Assembly (NCBI GenBank): GCA_934486705.1
Contig: CAKSQS010000051.1
Coordinates: forward strand, 1-18,507
Direction: 5' to 3'
DNA: 18,507 nt
Origin: an uncultured Eubacteriales bacterium
Lineage (GTDB): Bacteria; Bacillota; Clostridia; Oscillospirales; Acutalibacteraceae
Position 1 is the first letter of the stretch. Each line of letters begins with the position of its first letter. Below are positions 1 through 6,848 of this stretch, piece by piece. A program made the translations under genes and the position numbers. Under the pieces are notes generated by a model. The model searched no databases. It had not been told where the DNA came from and saw nothing but the letters and a program-made list of their open reading frames with translations.

Positions 1-74
1 GTCCCTATATCGCACACCCTCGCGCCGTGCGGCACGAGGGCGGAGATAAGCGCGAGCCGTAAACTCAGCGCCAT
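1..74 (-). CDS. TrmK-like tRNA (adenine-N1) methyltransferase, N-terminal fragment
   Basis: The first 24 codons of a minus-strand gene run off the window edge. The start ATG (74-72) overlaps the TAA stop of the upstream DUF1858 gene as TAATG, which indicates translational coupling. The readable peptide begins MALSLRLALISALVPHGARV and continues CDIG. This fits the start of the TrmK family, which methylates A22 of tRNA: LS-x-RL, then VPxGA, then the DIG of the SAM-binding first strand. The fragment is too short to rule out another Rossmann methylase. The assignment therefore rests on the spacing of those three motifs and on its company with RNA-processing genes. Confidence 0.6.
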   Translation of the reverse strand, partial: MALSLRLALISALVPHGARVCDIG

Positions 75-274
75 TATTTATTTTCAAAGTGACGGTTAAG
101 CTTTTCAAGCAAAGCGTCGCAGTCAGTTCCGTGAACCTCGCACGCCTGCTCAATGCTTTCGCCGCGCGAAGCGGGGCAGCCCAGGCAGTGCATACCTATT
201 TCAAAGAAATATTCAGCCGCGCTGCTGTCAATATCAAGTACCTCGCCTATAAGCATATCCTTTGTGATTTTCAT
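74..274 (-). CDS. DUF1858 small redox-disulfide domain protein
   Basis: A 66-residue protein made up of a single DUF1858 domain, the family also described as a hybrid-cluster-protein-associated redox disulfide domain. The features that identify it are the opening ITKDMLIGEVLD, the following hydrophobic helix, and the GMHCLGCP motif with cysteines at residues 30 and 33 plus a further cysteine in EQAC. The cysteine pair suggests thiol redox chemistry or metal binding, but the biochemical role of stand-alone members is not established. It follows the YhaM-like gene by 54 bp and overlaps the trmK-like start by one base, so it sits in the middle of the purA-led operon. No signal peptide or membrane segment is visible. 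Confidence 0.85.
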   Translation of the reverse strand: MKITKDMLIGEVLDIDSSAAEYFFEIGMHCLGCPASRGESIEQACEVHGTDCDALLEKLNRHFENK

Positions 275-328
275 TTTTTATTCTTCCTTTCGTTTTTAAT
301 ATATTATGTGCTTTTTTATGTTCTTTTA

Positions 329-1300
329 TCAAAACAACTTAACACCGTTGTCAAGCTCGGTGCGGGAGTGATTGAAAAGCTTGCGGTTATCAAGCGCCCA
401 AAGGCGGGATGAAAAATCCTCGGGCTTTGTTGCGGCAACCGCCTCGCGCATTTCAAAAACGCGCGAGTCCATAAGGTCAAGCTCGCTTAAAAGCTCCGCC
501 TCAATAAACATAGGTCTTACCGCCGCGCCGAACTCGGGCTCACCGTGGTGAGAAAGCACCATATGCTCAAGCAGCATTGCCGTTTTGTGGCTTATGCCGA
601 GCTTTTCCGCATATTTATCAATTACCATAGCGCCCATTGCAAGGTGACCGAGCAGGTTGCCCTCGTTTGAGTAGCCGGTGGCAATTCCCGTATCGGCAAC
701 GGTAAATTCCGAAAGCTTTGCAATATCGTGCAAAATTGCGCCCGCAAGCAAAAGTTCCCTATCCACAAACGGGTAGACCTTGCAAACGCCCTCTGCCAGC
801 CTTACTATAGATAACGAGTGCATAAGCAAGCCGCCGCGCAGGGCGTGGTGCAGCTTAAACGCCGCAGGCCAGTAAAGCAGCGCTAAGCGGTTATCGGCTA
901 AAATAGCGGTAACTATCGATTTAAGCTCCTTATCTTCAAAGCCGTCGGCTATTTTGTACAGCTCGTCATACATCTGCTCGCCCGAATAATCCGAGGATTT
1001 CACAAAATCGTCTATTTTAACGTTATCCTCGGGGGTTATTTTGCGTATGCGGTCTATTTTCAACTGGTCGTTGCCGTTGTACTGCGAAATTACGCCGCGA
1101 ATTTTCACAAGCTCGTTTATTTCATACTCGCCGTGGGCTGCGGGGTTGTAGCGCCAAAGCTTTGCATTTATTTCGCCGCCCGCGTCCGATAGGGTCATAT
1201 CAAGGTAAGTATCGCCTTTTGAAGAGGTCTTTTTATCAAGACTTTTTATAAGACAAAAGCCGTCTACCGTTCCGTTATTGTCAATTGGGGTAAAATTCAT
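329..1300 (-). CDS. YhaM-like 3'-5' exoribonuclease (OB-fold plus HD domain)
   Basis: A 323-residue cytosolic protein, close to the usual length of the YhaM family. Residues 1-90 form an OB-fold nucleic-acid-binding region (DTYLDMTLSD, then VKIRGVIS). Residues 155-285 form an HD phosphohydrolase domain with H161, the H191-D192 pair in AGAILHDIAK, H219, and H251-H252 in LSHHGEPEFG as metal ligands. In Firmicutes such proteins trim RNA and single-stranded DNA from the 3' end using a divalent metal. The start is supported by AGGGAG seven bases upstream of ATG. It begins 14 bp after purA, so the two are co-transcribed. Confidence 0.88.
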   Translation of the reverse strand: MNFTPIDNNGTVDGFCLIKSLDKKTSSKGDTYLDMTLSDAGGEINAKLWRYNPAAHGEYEINELVKIRGVISQYNGNDQLKIDRIRKITPEDNVKIDDFVKSSDYSGEQMYDELYKIADGFEDKELKSIVTAILADNRLALLYWPAAFKLHHALRGGLLMHSLSIVRLAEGVCKVYPFVDRELLLAGAILHDIAKLSEFTVADTGIATGYSNEGNLLGHLAMGAMVIDKYAEKLGISHKTAMLLEHMVLSHHGEPEFGAAVRPMFIEAELLSELDLMDSRVFEMREAVAATKPEDFSSRLWALDNRKLFNHSRTELDNGVKLF

Positions 1301-1314
1301 GGTATTCTCCCTGA

Positions 1315-2592
1315 TTATTCTTTAATAATAATGTTTTCGCGCGCAGGTCCGTTGCTTATCATATGTATTTTAAAGCCGATTTCCCGCTCTATAAACTCAA
1401 TATATTTGCGGCAGTTTTCGGGCAGCTTACTATATTCGGTAATTCCGGTTATATCGCACTTCCAGCCGGGCAGAGCAGTAAGCACGGGCTTTGCCTTTTC
1501 AAGAAGACCCGTAACAGGGAAGTCCTTTGTAACTTTACCGTCAATTTCATAGCCTGTGCATACCTTGATTTCGTCGAGGTAAGAAAGCGCGTCAACTACC
1601 GTAAGCACTGCGTGTGTAGTGCCCTGAACCTCGCAGCCGTATTTGGTGGCTACGCAGTCAAACCAGCCCATTCTGCGCGGTCTGCCCGTGGTAGCGCCGT
1701 ATTCGCCGCCGTCGCCGCCGTGGTCGCGCAGCTGCTTGGCTTCTTCGCCGAATATCTCGCTTACAAATGCGCCCGCGCCCACTGCCGATGAATAAGCCTT
1801 TATAACGGTGTAAATTTCCTTGATTGCGTAGGGCGGAAGACCCGCGCCCACAGCGCCGTAGCCCGCTAAGGTGTTTGAAGATGTAACCATGGGGTAAATG
1901 CCGTGGTCGGTATCCTTCATAGTACCGAGCTGACCCTCAAGCAGTATTGTTTTGCCCGCCTTATCAGCCTCGTAAAGCATTTTGCGAACGTCGCCCACAA
2001 GCGGCGCAATGCCTTTTTTCCATTCCATCATTTTATTGAAAATATCGTCAACCGAAAGCTTTTCCTTATGGTAGAGGTTTTCAATCAAAACGTTTTTAAC
2101 CTCGAGCACGCGCTCAAGCTTTTCTCTCAGCGCCTTTTCGTCAAAAAGCTCGCAGACCTGAAAGCCTATTTTCGCGTATTTATCCGAATAAAACGGCGCA
2201 ATACCCGATTTTGTAGAACCGAAGCTTGCCTTGCCGAGACGTTCTTCCTCGTAAACGTCAAAAAGCACGTGATACGGCATAACCATTTGGCAGCGCTCGG
2301 AAATTACAAGCTTAGGTGCGGGAACGCCTTTTTCAACTATGCCGGTATATTCCGCTAACAGCTTGTCAACATCAAGCGCAACACCGTTGCCTATGCAGTT
2401 TGTAACACCCTCGTTAAAAACGCCCGAGGGCAGAGTGTGCAGCGCAAACTTGCCGTACTTGTTTTTTATAGTGTGACCAGCGTTGGCGCCGCCCTGAAAA
2501 CGAACGACAAAATCGGCGTTTCCGGCTAACATATCGGTAATTTTACCCTTGCCTTCGTCGCCCCAGTTTGCACCTACAACAGCCTTAACCAT
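1315..2592 (-). CDS. purA: Adenylosuccinate synthase
   Basis: This enzyme joins IMP and aspartate using GTP, the first committed step from IMP to AMP. The protein has 425 residues, the normal bacterial length. Visible signatures are GDEGKGK near residue 12 (GTP loop), GQLGTMKDTDHGIYP around residue 220 and TTGRPRRMGWFD near residue 300, which together define the family. The ATG start has ACGGGG upstream and lies about 50 bases downstream of a predicted start site. It leads an operon with the YhaM-like, DUF1858 and trmK-like genes. I saw no purine riboswitch or PurR-like box in the short leader. Confidence 0.97.
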   Translation of the reverse strand: MVKAVVGANWGDEGKGKITDMLAGNADFVVRFQGGANAGHTIKNKYGKFALHTLPSGVFNEGVTNCIGNGVALDVDKLLAEYTGIVEKGVPAPKLVISERCQMVMPYHVLFDVYEEERLGKASFGSTKSGIAPFYSDKYAKIGFQVCELFDEKALREKLERVLEVKNVLIENLYHKEKLSVDDIFNKMMEWKKGIAPLVGDVRKMLYEADKAGKTILLEGQLGTMKDTDHGIYPMVTSSNTLAGYGAVGAGLPPYAIKEIYTVIKAYSSAVGAGAFVSEIFGEEAKQLRDHGGDGGEYGATTGRPRRMGWFDCVATKYGCEVQGTTHAVLTVVDALSYLDEIKVCTGYEIDGKVTKDFPVTGLLEKAKPVLTALPGWKCDITGITEYSKLPENCRKYIEFIEREIGFKIHMISNGPARENIIIKE

Positions 2593-2650
2593 AATTCATA
2601 TACCCCGTTTTTTAATATATTTGCAATCACTCACAAGGTAATTACATTTT

Positions 2651-2679
2651 ATTATACAACGGCGCATTTTATATTTCAA
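2651..2679 (-). promoter_or_regulatory. Promoter of the purA operon
   Basis: On the minus strand TTGAAA (2679-2674), a 17-bp spacer and TATAAT (2656-2651) form a near-consensus vegetative sigma promoter. Transcription would start about 50 bases before the purA ATG. It begins about 10 bp after the plsY stop, with no terminator visible between, so read-through from plsY is also possible. Confidence 0.8.
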
Positions 2680-2689
2680 GTGTTTTGTA

Positions 2690-3313
2690 TTACTTTCCCG
2701 CAATATGTCGAAATACAGGCAGTGAAACCTCAAATTTTTGTTTCTCCTCGCGGCTTTTTAGGTGGCGGAATATAACAGAAAGCGAAATAAGCGCGCACCC
2801 GAGCGTGACCCCCACAGAGGCCGCAAACCGCGCGCAGATTGCGGTAAAAAGGCAGTAGGTTACAATTGTTCTGTAATAATGCGGGGATATGCGCACCGCT
2901 ACCGAGAGCAAAATATAAATTGCCGCAAGGGTCAAAAGCGGCAGGGCTGCGGGCAAAAGCCCCAAAAGGCAGCCGAACGAAACGGCTATGCCCTTGCCGC
3001 CGCGAAAGCGGTAAAAGCAGGGAAGAATATGCCCGAGCACAGGGGCGGCAAGCACGGGCGCAAGGTAAATATCCGTATTGCCGCGGGTCATATAAAGGTA
3101 AAGAAAAACAGGCAAAAAGCCCTTTATCAGGTCTCCCAGCAGCGTCAGCGTTCCGCAAAGCATACCGCCGTATATAAACGCGTTTGAAGTGCCGGGGTTG
3201 CCGTCGGCGCTGTTCGAGATTAAATCCTTTCCGAAAAGCGCGCCGTAAACGCGGGCAAAAAGTATGCTGCCGCAAAGGTAACCGAAAACGGTAAAGCAGA
3301 GTGATATAAGCAT
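2690..3313 (-). CDS. plsY: Acyl-phosphate:glycerol-3-phosphate acyltransferase PlsY
   Basis: An integral membrane enzyme that transfers an acyl group from acyl-phosphate to glycerol-3-phosphate, the first step of phospholipid synthesis in most Firmicutes. The 207 residues contain several hydrophobic segments. The three cytosolic motifs of the family are visible: GNPGTSN near residue 39 (usually GSGNxGATN), GHILPCFYRFRGGKG near 94-108, and a C-terminal IFRH block near 181. Motif 1 reads NPGTSN rather than the common NIGATN, a modest divergence. AAGGAGC precedes the ATG and lies immediately downstream of a terminator hairpin (3330-3353). Confidence 0.88.
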   Translation of the reverse strand: MLISLCFTVFGYLCGSILFARVYGALFGKDLISNSADGNPGTSNAFIYGGMLCGTLTLLGDLIKGFLPVFLYLYMTRGNTDIYLAPVLAAPVLGHILPCFYRFRGGKGIAVSFGCLLGLLPAALPLLTLAAIYILLSVAVRISPHYYRTIVTYCLFTAICARFAASVGVTLGCALISLSVIFRHLKSREEKQKFEVSLPVFRHIAGK

Positions 3314-3329
3314 TTAAAGCGCTCCTTTC

Positions 3330-3353
3330 AAAAAACCGCCGCAATCGCGGCAG
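3330..3353 (-). terminator. Rho-independent terminator between GGDEF gene and plsY
   Basis: On the minus strand CTGCCGC-GATT-GCGGCGG (one G-T pair) is followed directly by TTTTTT. It begins 11 bases after the GGDEF stop codon. The U-run is followed within a few bases by the plsY ribosome site, so it can serve either as the end of the upstream transcript or as a leader attenuator for plsY. Confidence 0.8.
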
Positions 3354-3363
3354 CGGTAAAAAA

Positions 3364-4500
3364 TTATCTTTTGTGTGTTAAATAGTATTCTTTTTTATCG
3401 GAATACATATCCCTGTCAATATTTAAAAGAAATTCCTTAAGGCTTTCGCCTTTGAAACGGGCTGTGCCTATCGCTAATGAAAGCTTGTACGGTCTGTCGG
3501 TCGTGCGGTTAAAACGGTCAATGTTTTCCAAAACGGTTTTTTTAAGCTCCGCCGCCGAGCTTTCCGTGCCGCCCACAATAAGAACCATAAACTCATCGCC
3601 CGCCATTCGCATAGGCACGGCGTTTTTCGGCGCGGATTCGGAAAGTATTTTGCCTATGCTGCGAATTGCACTGTCGCCCACATAATGCCCGTGAACATCG
3701 TTTATCCTTTTAAAGTTATTCACGTCAAGCATAATTCCGTAAATATCGGTGCGCTTGGTTTTGCGCAGCTTTTCCATATAAATATTGAAATATTTGCGGT
3801 TAAAAAGCCCCGACATATCGTCAACAAACGAATTAGAGGTCTGCAATTGCAGGTCTACAAAAACAAAGCCGACCGCTATTGAAGCCCACCCCGTGGAAAT
3901 ACCGTAAAACAATATTTGAACCACTATGCCTATAAGGCAGGGAATAACAAAATAATATACGGGGAAAAATTTCACCGAGTTTCCCCTGTGCTTTGCCAAA
4001 TGCGCCGCGCATATGCTTTCTATAAAATAGAAAAGCACTACTGCGTAAAGTATGGGCGTAAGCGTGCCGCGTGTGTACACATTGCTGCTTGAAACGCTGA
4101 AAAAAATTCCGTTTCCGAATAAATTCGCAATCATAAGGCAGGCAACTGCAAAAAGCGGAATACCTAAAATAATCGCTTTGTTTTTAAGCCTTCTCATACT
4201 GCGGTATATTTTAAATTCCACAAATAAGCTCCATAAATACCCTACCAACGCGGTAAAGCCGGTGCATACCGTGTTACATATATACTGCAGCGCAAAGCAG
4301 CCAGTGAACAATTTGCCGTCTATTAAAAAGCTTGCGGTTTCGGCTGTAAGAGCCGCCAGCGTTGCAATTAACATACAGTTATAAAGCTGTTCGTCACGGC
4401 GCTTTGAGTCGCTGTTTTGTATTCTGAAAATTAAAAGCATTAAAACCATAGCCGCACCGCAGGAATTTGCAACTAAGATTTCCGCTATGTTAATTGTCAT
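3364..4500 (-). CDS. Membrane-anchored GGDEF-domain protein (probable diguanylate cyclase)
   Basis: 378 residues. The first ~215 contain about six hydrophobic segments (near 8-26, 42-60, 66-95, 108-128, 146-168 and 180-215), which look like a membrane sensor module. The C-terminal GGDEF domain starts at DDMSGLFNRKYF (227-238). It has the metal site D259 in MLDVNNFKRIND, the GHYVGD block (271-276), and the active-site loop as AGDEF (300-304) instead of GGDEF. The first Gly-to-Ala change is tolerated in some active cyclases, so cyclic-di-GMP synthesis is likely but not certain. No RxxD inhibitory site lies before the loop. AAAGGAGC precedes the ATG, 26 bp after the RlmCD-like gene. Confidence 0.85.
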   Translation of the reverse strand: MTINIAEILVANSCGAAMVLMLLIFRIQNSDSKRRDEQLYNCMLIATLAALTAETASFLIDGKLFTGCFALQYICNTVCTGFTALVGYLWSLFVEFKIYRSMRRLKNKAIILGIPLFAVACLMIANLFGNGIFFSVSSSNVYTRGTLTPILYAVVLFYFIESICAAHLAKHRGNSVKFFPVYYFVIPCLIGIVVQILFYGISTGWASIAVGFVFVDLQLQTSNSFVDDMSGLFNRKYFNIYMEKLRKTKRTDIYGIMLDVNNFKRINDVHGHYVGDSAIRSIGKILSESAPKNAVPMRMAGDEFMVLIVGGTESSAAELKKTVLENIDRFNRTTDRPYKLSLAIGTARFKGESLKEFLLNIDRDMYSDKKEYYLTHKR

Positions 4501-4526
4501 TTTTTAAAGCTCCTTTGCGTTTAACT

Positions 4527-5870
4527 TCATTCTGTTTTTAATAAGCATACCGTCTCAACGTGCGAGGTGCGGGGAAACATATCCACGGGAGTGTACTCTT
4601 TAAACGTGTACCCCTTTTCACCGAATATTTTTATATCCCTTGCAAGGGTGGCGGGGTCGCAGGAGACATATACTACCTTTTCGGGCTTAAAATCCTCGGC
4701 TATTGTGCCTATCAGCTCCGCTGAACAGCCCTTGCGCGGCGGGTCTACTATTATAACATCGGGCTTTATGCCCTTTTTTGCAAGCTCTGCCGCCGCGCCC
4801 GCAGCGTCGCTGCATATAAATTCGGCGTTGCTTATGCCGTTAAGCCCCGCGTTAAAGCGCGCGTCCTCTACCGCCTGCTCAACAATTTCCACACCTATTA
4901 TTTTTTGAGCCGCATTCGCCATTGAAAGCCCTATTGTTCCCGCGCCGCAGTATAAATCAAGCACGGTTTTACCCGCGGGAGCGGCATATTCCGCCGCCTT
5001 TTTGTAAAGCCTTTCGGCGGTGGCGCGGTTTACCTGATAAAACGAGAGGGGCGAAAGCCGCACCCGCACACCGCAGAGAATATCGGTTATATATTCTTCA
5101 CCGTATAAAATCCGACATTTTTCGCCTAAAATAACATTGGTTTTTTCGGTGTTTATATTTATACCTATGCTTTTAACCTTTTCGCCGCAAACCGATTTAA
5201 TTCGGCTTACAAATTCATCGGCACAGGGCAGCGTTTTGCCGTTAATAACGGCGAAAACCATTATTTCACCCGTTACTTCCGCAATGCGTATGTATATATG
5301 CCGCAAAAGCCCCGCATGCTTTTCTTCATTATATATACGTATATTGTTATCCCTTATCCACTCGGTGCAGGCGGCGGTTATTCGTGAAAAAATTTCGGGC
5401 TGCAGGGCGCAATCGGGGCATTTTACTATCCTGTGGGAGTGAAATGCGAAAAAGCCCGCCGCGCCGTCCTCGGCTATGGGGTACTGCGCCTTGTTGCGGT
5501 AATGCTCTGTTTTTTCAGAGCAAATTATCGGCTGTGGCGGCATATCCACCCCGCCTATCCGCTTTATTGCCTCATATACTTTGTCTGTTTTAATGCGGCA
5601 CTCCGCCGCGTAGCTTATGTGGCGGTATACGCACCCGCCGCACTGCGAAAAGGTGGGGCAGCGGTTTTCTGCGCGGTCGGGGGATGGCTCAATTATCTCG
5701 GTAAGCTTGCCGAACGCATAGGTTTTTTTAACCTTAAGTATTTTAACCCTTGCCGCGTCGCCCACAGCCGTAAGCGGTACAAATATTGCCATACCGTCAT
5801 ATTTTCCTATGCCGCTGCCGTCGTTTGTCATATCGGTTATATTAAGAATTATCTCATCGTTTTTTTGCAA
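4527..5870 (-). CDS. 23S rRNA (uracil-C5)-methyltransferase, TrmA/RlmCD family
   Basis: A 447-residue SAM enzyme that installs m5U in 23S rRNA; in Firmicutes one RlmCD-type protein usually modifies two sites. Residues 1-60 form a TRAM RNA-binding domain. C71, C77 and C80 with C151 or C154 fit the 4Fe-4S cluster of the RumA branch. The methylase domain shows VLDLYCGAGTIG, IIVDPPRKGC, the nucleophile C404 in VSCDPATLARD and the base E439 in SHVETV. The start is TTG, chosen because AAGGTG lies nine bases upstream and the protein then begins at the usual TRAM boundary. It probably heads the transcript with the GGDEF gene. Confidence 0.92.
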   Translation of the reverse strand: MQKNDEIILNITDMTNDGSGIGKYDGMAIFVPLTAVGDAARVKILKVKKTYAFGKLTEIIEPSPDRAENRCPTFSQCGGCVYRHISYAAECRIKTDKVYEAIKRIGGVDMPPQPIICSEKTEHYRNKAQYPIAEDGAAGFFAFHSHRIVKCPDCALQPEIFSRITAACTEWIRDNNIRIYNEEKHAGLLRHIYIRIAEVTGEIMVFAVINGKTLPCADEFVSRIKSVCGEKVKSIGININTEKTNVILGEKCRILYGEEYITDILCGVRVRLSPLSFYQVNRATAERLYKKAAEYAAPAGKTVLDLYCGAGTIGLSMANAAQKIIGVEIVEQAVEDARFNAGLNGISNAEFICSDAAGAAAELAKKGIKPDVIIVDPPRKGCSAELIGTIAEDFKPEKVVYVSCDPATLARDIKIFGEKGYTFKEYTPVDMFPRTSHVETVCLLKTE

Positions 5871-5971
5871 ATCAGTTCACACCTTGGTTGTAAAATGCAC
5901 CTAATAATGCACATTGCTTTTGTGCAAAGAGTAAAAGTTAACGCAAAGTTCATTTTTTTGTAACATTTTTC

Positions 5972-5999
5972 TTGACAATGCGACTTTTTGTGATAAAAT
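5972..5999 (+). promoter_or_regulatory. Promoter driving a short transcript
   Basis: TTGACA (5972-5977), a 16-bp spacer and TAAAAT (5994-5999) on the plus strand. It points away from the RlmCD-like gene. No plus-strand gene lies downstream before two hairpin/U-run structures, so it most likely drives the short RNA at about 6005-6066. Confidence 0.65.
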
Positions 6000-6004
6000 A
6001 AGAA

Positions 6005-6066
6005 TATGCTTTTTAAGCATACCTATATATAAAAGCGGCAGGGTAATAATCCTGTCGTTTTTTCTT
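6005..6066 (+). ncRNA. Candidate ~60-nt small RNA
   Basis: Starting about six bases after the -10 box, the sequence holds a 7-bp hairpin TATGCTT-TTT-AAGCATA (6005-6021). An AU-rich linker follows, then the terminator stem CGGCAGG/CCTGTCG (6036-6057, one G-U pair) and a T-run. There is no reading frame of note. Promoter, structured 5' end and terminator together suggest a free-standing RNA rather than an mRNA leader. No known RNA family is recognised. Confidence 0.5.
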
Positions 6067-6067
6067 T
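6033..6067 (+). terminator. Intrinsic terminator of the candidate small RNA
   Basis: Stem CGGCAGG (6036-6042) pairs with CCTGTCG (6051-6057) across an 8-nt loop. It is preceded by AAAA and followed by six T residues from 6058. Confidence 0.75.
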
Positions 6068-6073
6068 TTTTAT

Positions 6074-6130
6074 AGGCTCTCTTCTCCGCCCATTGGGACC
6101 CCCTCGTCAGAGGGAGCCTTTTTATTTTTC
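6074..6130. repeat. Partial palindromic repeat, possibly acting as a terminator
   Basis: AGGCTCTCT (6074-6082) is the near-perfect inverse of AGGGAGCCT (6111-6119), with an inner stretch of C- and G-rich blocks. On the plus strand it ends in TTTTTATTTTT, so it could serve as a second terminator behind the short RNA. Its outer GGCTCCCT arms match those of the larger palindromic element at 6849-7013, so I read it as a reduced copy of the same repeat type. Confidence 0.55.
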
Positions 6131-6132
6131 AC

Positions 6133-6345
6133 CTATATCTTTTTCCCGGTGTTTTTGTCGGTGAATACCGCCTCGTATTCATAGCCCAAAACATCGGCGA
6201 TTTTTTTTAAATCGCTTTCGCTGAAATTATCGCGTTTAATTTTTATGCTTAGTGTGGGGGGCTTTATATCTAATAATGTTGCAAGTCTGCCCATTGTCAT
6301 TTCACGTTCCACAAGCATTACCTTAATTTTCTTTGCGGTAGACAT
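6133..6345 (-). CDS. Small Cro/C1-type helix-turn-helix repressor
   Basis: A 70-residue protein that is essentially one Cro/C1 (XRE) DNA-binding domain. The HTH covers roughly residues 16-60, with MGRLATLLDIKPPTLSIKIK as helices 2-3 and FSESDLKKIADVLG as helix 4, then a short charged tail. No oligomerisation or sensor domain is present. A GGAGTG site precedes the ATG. It is transcribed divergently from the 101-residue gene at 6539, and the region between carries promoters facing both ways plus palindromes, so self-regulation and control of its neighbour are likely. Small regulators of this type are common in phage-derived and accessory loci. The target is inferred from position only. Confidence 0.82.
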   Translation of the reverse strand: MSTAKKIKVMLVEREMTMGRLATLLDIKPPTLSIKIKRDNFSESDLKKIADVLGYEYEAVFTDKNTGKKI

Positions 6346-6369
6346 TATGTAATCACTCCGTTCTTAACA

Positions 6370-6398
6370 ATTATAAGCTTAAAAGCAAAAAAAATCAA
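6370..6398 (-). promoter_or_regulatory. Promoter of the HTH repressor gene
   Basis: Minus-strand TTGATT (6398-6393), a 17-bp spacer and TATAAT (6375-6370). It faces away from the promoter at 6439-6467. An AAAAGCAAA sequence lies in the spacer and recurs in the palindrome at 6476-6498. Confidence 0.6.
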
Positions 6399-6412
6399 AG
6401 AAAACCCGAATA

Positions 6413-6434
6413 AAATTAGCCTATACGCTAATTT
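6413..6434. promoter_or_regulatory. Candidate operator: inverted repeat between divergent promoters
   Basis: AAATTAGC (6413-6420) and GCTAATTT (6427-6434) form a perfect 8-bp inverted repeat with a 6-bp spacer. It lies just upstream of the TTGACA of the 101-residue gene and between the two divergent promoters. A further half-site ATTAGCG (6468-6474) follows the -10 box. The natural candidate binder is the adjacent HTH protein. Confidence 0.55.
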
Positions 6435-6438
6435 ATAC

Positions 6439-6467
6439 TTGACAAATATTTATTATATGCTTATAAT
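6439..6467 (+). promoter_or_regulatory. Consensus promoter of the 101-residue gene
   Basis: TTGACA (6439-6444), exactly 17 bp, then TATAAT (6462-6467): a full match to the vegetative sigma consensus. A promoter this strong next to a repressor gene suggests the gene is normally held off. Confidence 0.85.
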
Positions 6468-6475
6468 ATTAGCGT

Positions 6476-6498
6476 AAAAGCAAATTTAATTTGCTTTT
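6476..6498. promoter_or_regulatory. Palindrome at the transcription start of the 101-residue gene
   Basis: AAAAGCAAAT-TTA-ATTTGCTTTT is a perfect 10-bp inverted repeat at about +1 to +23 of the predicted transcript. It may be an operator or a 5' stabilising hairpin. Confidence 0.5.
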
Positions 6499-6538
6499 AA
6501 CTAAAAATGTAAATATTTTATGAACGGAGAAATTAAAA

Positions 6539-6844
6539 ATGGAATTTTCTAACCTTTGGAACAAGTGCGATTTGCTTTGTTTATCCGATTATCTTGCAAA
6601 CGGCGGCGAGCTTATAGAAATTCCCGAAAAGGAAAGCTACGAGAAAACCGTAAGAAAAGCGGAAAAGGCGCTGTTTTCGTTAGCAGAGAGATTTGCAAAC
6701 AATAAGGAAGAACACGAAGAATTGGACGAAATAATAGGAATAGCTATAACCACGCTGCGGCGTACATTTTTTGAAATGGGGCTTATAGCGGGCATAAAAT
6801 TATCGCACGAGTTTTACACCCGTGCGAAAGAGTTGGAAGAATGA
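6539..6844 (+). CDS. Conserved small helical protein of unknown function (DUF6809-like)
   Basis: A 101-residue acidic protein predicted to be mostly alpha-helical, without signal peptide or membrane segment. It opens with MEFSNLWNKCDLLCLSDYLA and has a charged EEHEELDEIIG helix and a C-terminal FFEMGLIAGIKLSHEFYTRA helix. The size and pattern recall the DUF6809 group of small clostridial proteins, but this is from memory and no function is known for it. GGAG lies nine bases before the ATG, at the end of a 64-base leader. It is divergent from the HTH gene and followed at once by a palindromic repeat. The pairing with a repressor suggests an inducible accessory function. Confidence 0.7.
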   Translation: MEFSNLWNKCDLLCLSDYLANGGELIEIPEKESYEKTVRKAEKALFSLAERFANNKEEHEELDEIIGIAITTLRRTFFEMGLIAGIKLSHEFYTRAKELEE

Positions 6845-6848
6845 TAAC

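Noticed and set aside
2593..2650. A purine riboswitch in the purA leader
   Set aside because: The leader is only about 50 bases, and no three-way junction or conserved riboswitch core is visible.
2730..3344. A 204-codon minus-strand frame overlapping plsY
   Set aside because: It is rich in arginine and cysteine with no domain pattern. The plsY frame carries all the family motifs and the ribosome site.
5899..5925. TGCAC repeats and an inverted GTGCA upstream of the RlmCD-like gene as an operator
   Set aside because: The arms are only 5-6 bp and no convincing promoter boxes flank them. Chance occurrence in AT-rich spacer is likely.
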